Positions 6,063 to 8,297 of a stretch of DNA of 8,297 bases are shown in pieces (position 1 is the stretch's first letter; each line of letters begins with the position of its first letter). The position numbers and the translations under genes are program-made. The notes beneath the pieces are model-generated. The model was not told the DNA's origin. It saw nothing but the letters and a program-made list of their open reading frames with translations, and did not search any database. Source of the stretch: an uncultured Eubacteriales bacterium (GTDB lineage Bacteria; Bacillota; Clostridia; Oscillospirales; CAG-272); assembly GCA_934489945.1 (NCBI GenBank), contig CAKSSY010000071.1, forward strand, positions 1-8,297, in the 5' to 3' direction.

Positions 6063-6163
6063 ATAGGTTGTATTTTTGACCTATAAGTATGGCTATACAG
6101 TACGAAATAGCTACAATGCTATCTCATCAAAACACACCCGATTTAACCCCTTCTCCTAACGAC
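6023..6163 (-). ncRNA. Candidate small RNA of about 141 nt
   Basis: A strong minus-strand promoter (6170-6198) predicts a transcript starting with G near 6163, and a strong terminator ends it at 6027-6023. Between them there is no reading frame beyond an 8-codon GTG ORF (MCFDEIAL) and a 32-codon frame that starts just before the terminator and runs through it. Three further small hairpins can form: ATAGC/GCTAT (6107-6111, 6118-6122), GTAT/ATAC with a 4-base loop (6087-6090, 6095-6098) and ATAGGT/ACCTAT (6063-6068, 6079-6084). This is the layout of a stand-alone small RNA. A leader left from a lost gene is the alternative. I know no matching RNA family. Confidence 0.45.
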
Positions 6164-6169
6164 ATAATT

Positions 6170-6198
6170 ATTATAGCACTTTTTACGATAAAAATCAA
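6170..6198 (-). promoter_or_regulatory. Extended -10 promoter of the candidate small RNA
   Basis: On the minus strand the -35 is TTGATT (6193-6198), the spacer is 17 bp, and the -10 is a perfect TATAAT (6170-6175) preceded by TGC, an extended -10 element. Predicted start is G at 6163. Confidence 0.7.
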
Positions 6199-6240
6199 TA
6201 GAAAATGCTTCTGATATCGTGCTTTTACTATTTATAAGAA

Positions 6241-6270
6241 AGAAGTCCGAAACAGATGTTTCAAACTTCT
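6241..6270 (-). terminator. Hairpin after the ABC-2 permease remnant
   Basis: AGAAGT (6241-6246) pairs with ACTTCT (6265-6270) and GAAAC (6249-6253) with GTTTC (6258-6262), separated by a 2x2 internal mismatch, with a 4-base loop. The minus-strand tail is TTTCTTAT. It lies about 50 nt past the original stop of the permease, so it is probably that gene's own terminator, preserved. Confidence 0.5.
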
Positions 6271-6317
6271 TCTTTCAAAATTATAGACATCTTACTCGTA
6301 GAAATTTTATTGATCTC

Positions 6318-6749
6318 TTATTCCCATCGGAAGAAACACTAGGAGAGAACGGAACAAACCGCGGTAACCCCAAGCATTACACAGATTGGTAATAGTATGC
6401 TACTCGCACCGATACCGAGGAACATGTTTTTCATCATCGTTAGCCCCTGTGTCAGAGGGAATACGCTGACGACCTGTTGCATTGCCTTTGGCATAACCTC
6501 AATCGGAAGCGTCGTCCCCGAAAGAACGAGCATCGGGAAATAAAGGACGCATGCAATAACGCTTGCTTGTTTCGTATTCTTTGCAATACCGCCCACCAAC
6601 ATACCGATTGACAGAGTTGATAACATAGTACGTGCCCAACTGCCAAGAAATGCCCAGAATGAACCGTGTAGTTTTACACCCCACAAGAGTGCGACAATAG
6701 ACAGCGTTGCAAGGGACACGGCACAGTAGATGACGTACATAGCAGGAAA
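6318..6749 (-). pseudogene. ABC-2 type transporter permease, C-terminal half with a nonsense codon
   Basis: The frame from 6740 to 6339 gives 133 residues of an ABC-2 membrane permease of the drug/polymer export type: several hydrophobic helices, GGIAKNTKQAS (50-60 region), LSGTTLPIEVMPKAMQQV (78-95 region) and FPLTQGLTMMKN. About half of a usual 240-residue protein is missing at the N terminus, and an in-frame TGA lies just upstream of ATG 6740, which has no ribosome-binding site. At 6339-6341 a TAG interrupts the frame, but the codons beyond it read CFFRWE and then TAA at 6318-6320, which is the usual ending of this family. So the original tail is still present behind a nonsense mutation. 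No ATPase partner gene is nearby. Confidence 0.72.
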
Positions 6750-6890
6750 TCAGCAGATTTTTTATCGCTTCTTCAAATTTATTTTCGTAACAATGAATCT
6801 TTGCAATCATTAAGTAATAGTGAGAAAGGCTGCAATTATATATCGAACTGTTTTCGTCCTTTTCATAAATCATTTGATACAATTTGATTG
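6750..6890 (-). pseudogene. Short fragment of a TPR-like protein
   Basis: Minus-strand frame without start: TAIKLYQMIYEKDENSS, then NCSLSHYYLMIAKIHC, then ENKFEEAIKNLL. The spacing of A, Y and L in paired helices (SHYYLMIAKI and FEEAIKNLL) looks like a tetratricopeptide repeat, as in the C-terminal part of helix-turn-helix regulators of Clostridia. About 45 residues remain. The frame then runs without break into a wrong frame of the permease remnant, and at the other side it meets the cysteine-rich repeat remnant, so both borders look like joins. Family call is tentative. Confidence 0.4.
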
Positions 6891-7320
6891 CCGTAGTCGT
6901 GTCCTGCGGGTTTTACATAAGCGGTAACGTATTTGTCCGCGCAATTCTTTCAGGTATGTACACCGTATAGCCGTAAGATTCACACGTTCTGCCGACCGTC
7001 TTTTCCTCATAATCGTGTCCGATCGCTTCTTCACCGTCCTCCGTATATTCGTCGCCGCAGTTTTTGCAAGTATAAAGCGTATATCCGTTTTCCGTACAGG
7101 TTATGGGATGTTCTTCGGCTTCATACGCGTGTCCCGTCGCGGGAACGTAACTGTCCGAATATTCATAACCGCAATCTTCGCAGTAATGAATGGTATATCC
7201 GCGGTGCGTACAGGTCGGTTCAATCACGATTTCTCCGAATTTATGCCCGTTGACCTCGGTATAATTATCGGTGTAGGTATCGCCGCAAAGCGTACAGGTA
7301 TATCGCGTATACCCTTTCGT
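6891..7320 (-). pseudogene. Fragment of a cysteine-rich repeat surface protein, frameshifted
   Basis: The minus strand encodes about four tandem repeats of about 38 residues with the pattern TCT..GYT.Y.C..CG..Y......A.GH.Y. Examples are CTHRGYTIHYCEDCGYEY and CTENGYTLYTCKNCGDEY, each with a CxxC pair and a closing GHxY. Such repeats occur in very large secreted or cell-wall proteins of gut Firmicutes, often with leucine-rich repeats. The first repeat lacks its start at 7320. In the last repeat the frame breaks at about 6950-6957: the expected TCKNCADKY is read only after a shift and a TGA where cysteine is expected, after which KNCADKYVTAYVKPAGHDYG follows to 6891. There is no start, signal peptide or anchor. 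Function of the intact protein is likely adhesion, inferred. Confidence 0.65.
6988..7215 (-). repeat. Two complete 114-bp coding repeats
   Basis: Units 7215-7102 and 7101-6988 each encode 38 residues beginning TCT and containing GYT, CxxCG and GHxY. They are diverged at the base level but aligned codon for codon; partial units flank them on both sides. Confidence 0.6.
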
Positions 7321-8225
7321 ACTCTGCCGAAGCCGTTATCAAAAACATTTCTCGAATTAACCCGAAAGCCCGATTTATCAAAGGAAAAACTCTTATTTTC
7401 TTTGATGAAATTCAGGAATTTCCCGATATTGCTACGTCTTTGAAATTCTTTTCGCTTGACGGAAATTACAACGTAATTTGCAGCGGTTCTTTGCTTGGCG
7501 TTCATTACAAGGAAATCTCGAATATCAGCGTAGGCTATAAGACCGAAATCGAAATGCGTTCGCTCGACTTTGAAGAGTTTTTATGGGCAATCGGATATAA
7601 CGATTCCGTTAAGGAAGATATTTTATCCCATATGCAGTCTTTTACCCCGTTTTCTCCTGCCGTACTTAAAATCTATAACGACTTGTTTCTTGATTACTGC
7701 ATTGTCGGCGGTATGCCTGATGCCGTAAAAGATTTCGTTTCGAAAAAGACTTTTGAAAATACTCTTGAAATTCAACGTCAAATCGTTATCGGTTACGAAG
7801 CAGACATCAGGAAGTATGCCGTAGGACTTGATAAATCACGTATTACCAACGTATTTCGCTCCGTTCCTTTCCAACTCGGCAAAGAAAACAAGAAATTCCA
7901 AATTTCAAAGGTTCGTTCAGGCGCAAAATTTGCAGATTACCGCGGTTCGCTCGAATGGCTTGAAGACGCAGGTATCGTAAATGTCAGCAGAGCTTTACAA
8001 ACCCCGAACTTACCTCTCAAAGGAAACGTTATCGAAGATTGCTGTATCCTTTATTACGCAGATAACGGTCTACTCCTTTCTCAGCTCGACGATGAAGCCC
8101 AAATGGACTTCCGCCAAAATAAGAACCTTGACGTTTATAAAGGCGGGTTATTTGAAAGCATTATCGGAGAAGCACTCGTAAAATCCGGTTATGACCTTCG
8201 TTATTATAATAAATATGATCTTTGA
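7317..8225 (+). pseudogene. AAA family ATPase with DUF4143, truncated at both ends
   Basis: An open frame from about 7317 gives about 301 residues: YSAEAVIKNISRINPKARF, the Walker B LIFFDEIQEFPD, VICSGSLLG, MRSLDFEEFLWAIGY, the family motif DYCIVGGMPDAV, and the start of the DUF4143 region with SLEWLEDAGIV and LYYADNGLL. These ATPases normally have 380-450 residues. The Walker A loop (GxxGxGKT/S) and everything before it is absent: the similarity stops near 7319, where the opposite-strand repeat protein begins. The end, YDLRYYNKYDL then TGA at 8223-8225, lacks the nuclease-like C-terminal part that usually follows. No ribosome-binding site precedes the TTG at 7440. It therefore cannot make an active ATPase. 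Intact relatives are common in gut bacteria, with poorly known roles. Confidence 0.75.
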
Positions 8226-8256
8226 GCCGTCTATTGCTTTAACAGACGGCTTTTTT
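8226..8256 (+). terminator. Intrinsic terminator directly after the ATPase remnant
   Basis: A perfect 7-bp stem (GCCGTCT 8226-8232, AGACGGC 8244-8250) with an 11-base loop is followed by TTTTTT (8251-8256). It begins on the base after the ATPase stop, closer than usual, consistent with a deletion that joined the broken gene to an existing terminator. Confidence 0.75.
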
Positions 8257-8297
8257 AATTGAAAAGTTTACCGAGTTTATTCATCATATCCTGCTTG
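8255..8297 (-). CDS. Possible C-terminal end of a minus-strand gene entering from the right
   Basis: A minus-strand frame runs from the window edge as KQDMMNKLGKLFN and ends with TAA at 8255-8257, beside the terminator T-tract. Only 13 residues are visible, so neither family nor reality can be judged. Confidence 0.25.
   Translation of the reverse strand, partial: KQDMMNKLGKLFN

Noticed and set aside
5787..6317. Insertion sequence or MITE in the non-coding block
   Set aside because: No transposase, no clear terminal inverted repeats with flanking duplications; only an 8-bp internal inverted repeat, so not called as a mobile element.
6988..7320. CRISPR array suggested by regular spacing of about 114 bp
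   Set aside because: The periodicity is diverged, codon-aligned and much longer than CRISPR units; it is a protein repeat.
7440..8225. Treating the ATPase as an intact gene from TTG 7440
   Set aside because: The frame is already ATPase-like upstream (Walker B at about 7389-7424), there is no ribosome-binding site, and Walker A is missing, so this is an internal codon of a truncated gene.

Overview
The window looks like chromosomal DNA from a low-to-mid GC gut-type Firmicute, probably Clostridia (Oscillospirales-like). This rests on strong AGGAGG ribosome-binding sites, frequent GTG/TTG starts, consensus sigma-A promoters with 17-bp spacers, and the families present (YgjV, DeoR, DUF5058, M20). 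It is an inference from style, not a database match.

Left half (1-4705) is intact and ordered. A minus-strand operon (3083 down to 206) runs from a clear promoter at 3109-3137 through a DUF5058-type membrane protein, a second conserved membrane protein and a membrane-anchored M20 zinc peptidase. The three genes are separated by only 10 and 18 nt, which suggests one uptake-and-hydrolysis module for a small peptide or N-acyl amino acid; the substrate is unknown. Next comes a minus-strand ygjV-like membrane gene, divergent from a plus-strand DeoR-family repressor. Their promoters overlap at the -10 boxes, and four TGTTYG half-sites lie in the repressor leader, so the intergenic region looks like an autoregulated switch.

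Middle (4706-6300) is eroded. It holds a frameshifted minus-strand pseudogene directly behind the DeoR gene, a lipoprotein signal peptide that stops after 31 residues (probably the stub of a sugar ABC-transporter binding protein), a small broken ORF with its own promoter, and a 70-residue DUF7662-like gene. It also has a non-coding block with a complete minus-strand transcription unit: an extended -10 promoter at 6170-6198 and a strong intrinsic terminator at 6023-6062. This is the best candidate for an undescribed small RNA here.

Right part (6318-8225) is a patchwork of gene pieces: the C-terminal half of an ABC-2 permease with a nonsense codon near its end, about 45 residues resembling a TPR-type protein, a frameshifted stretch of cysteine-rich 38-residue surface-protein repeats, and an AAA ATPase/DUF4143 gene lacking both ends. 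None has a plausible start. It reads as a gene-fragment graveyard, or as assembly chimerism, which should be excluded. No tRNA, rRNA, CRISPR array or intact insertion sequence was seen.
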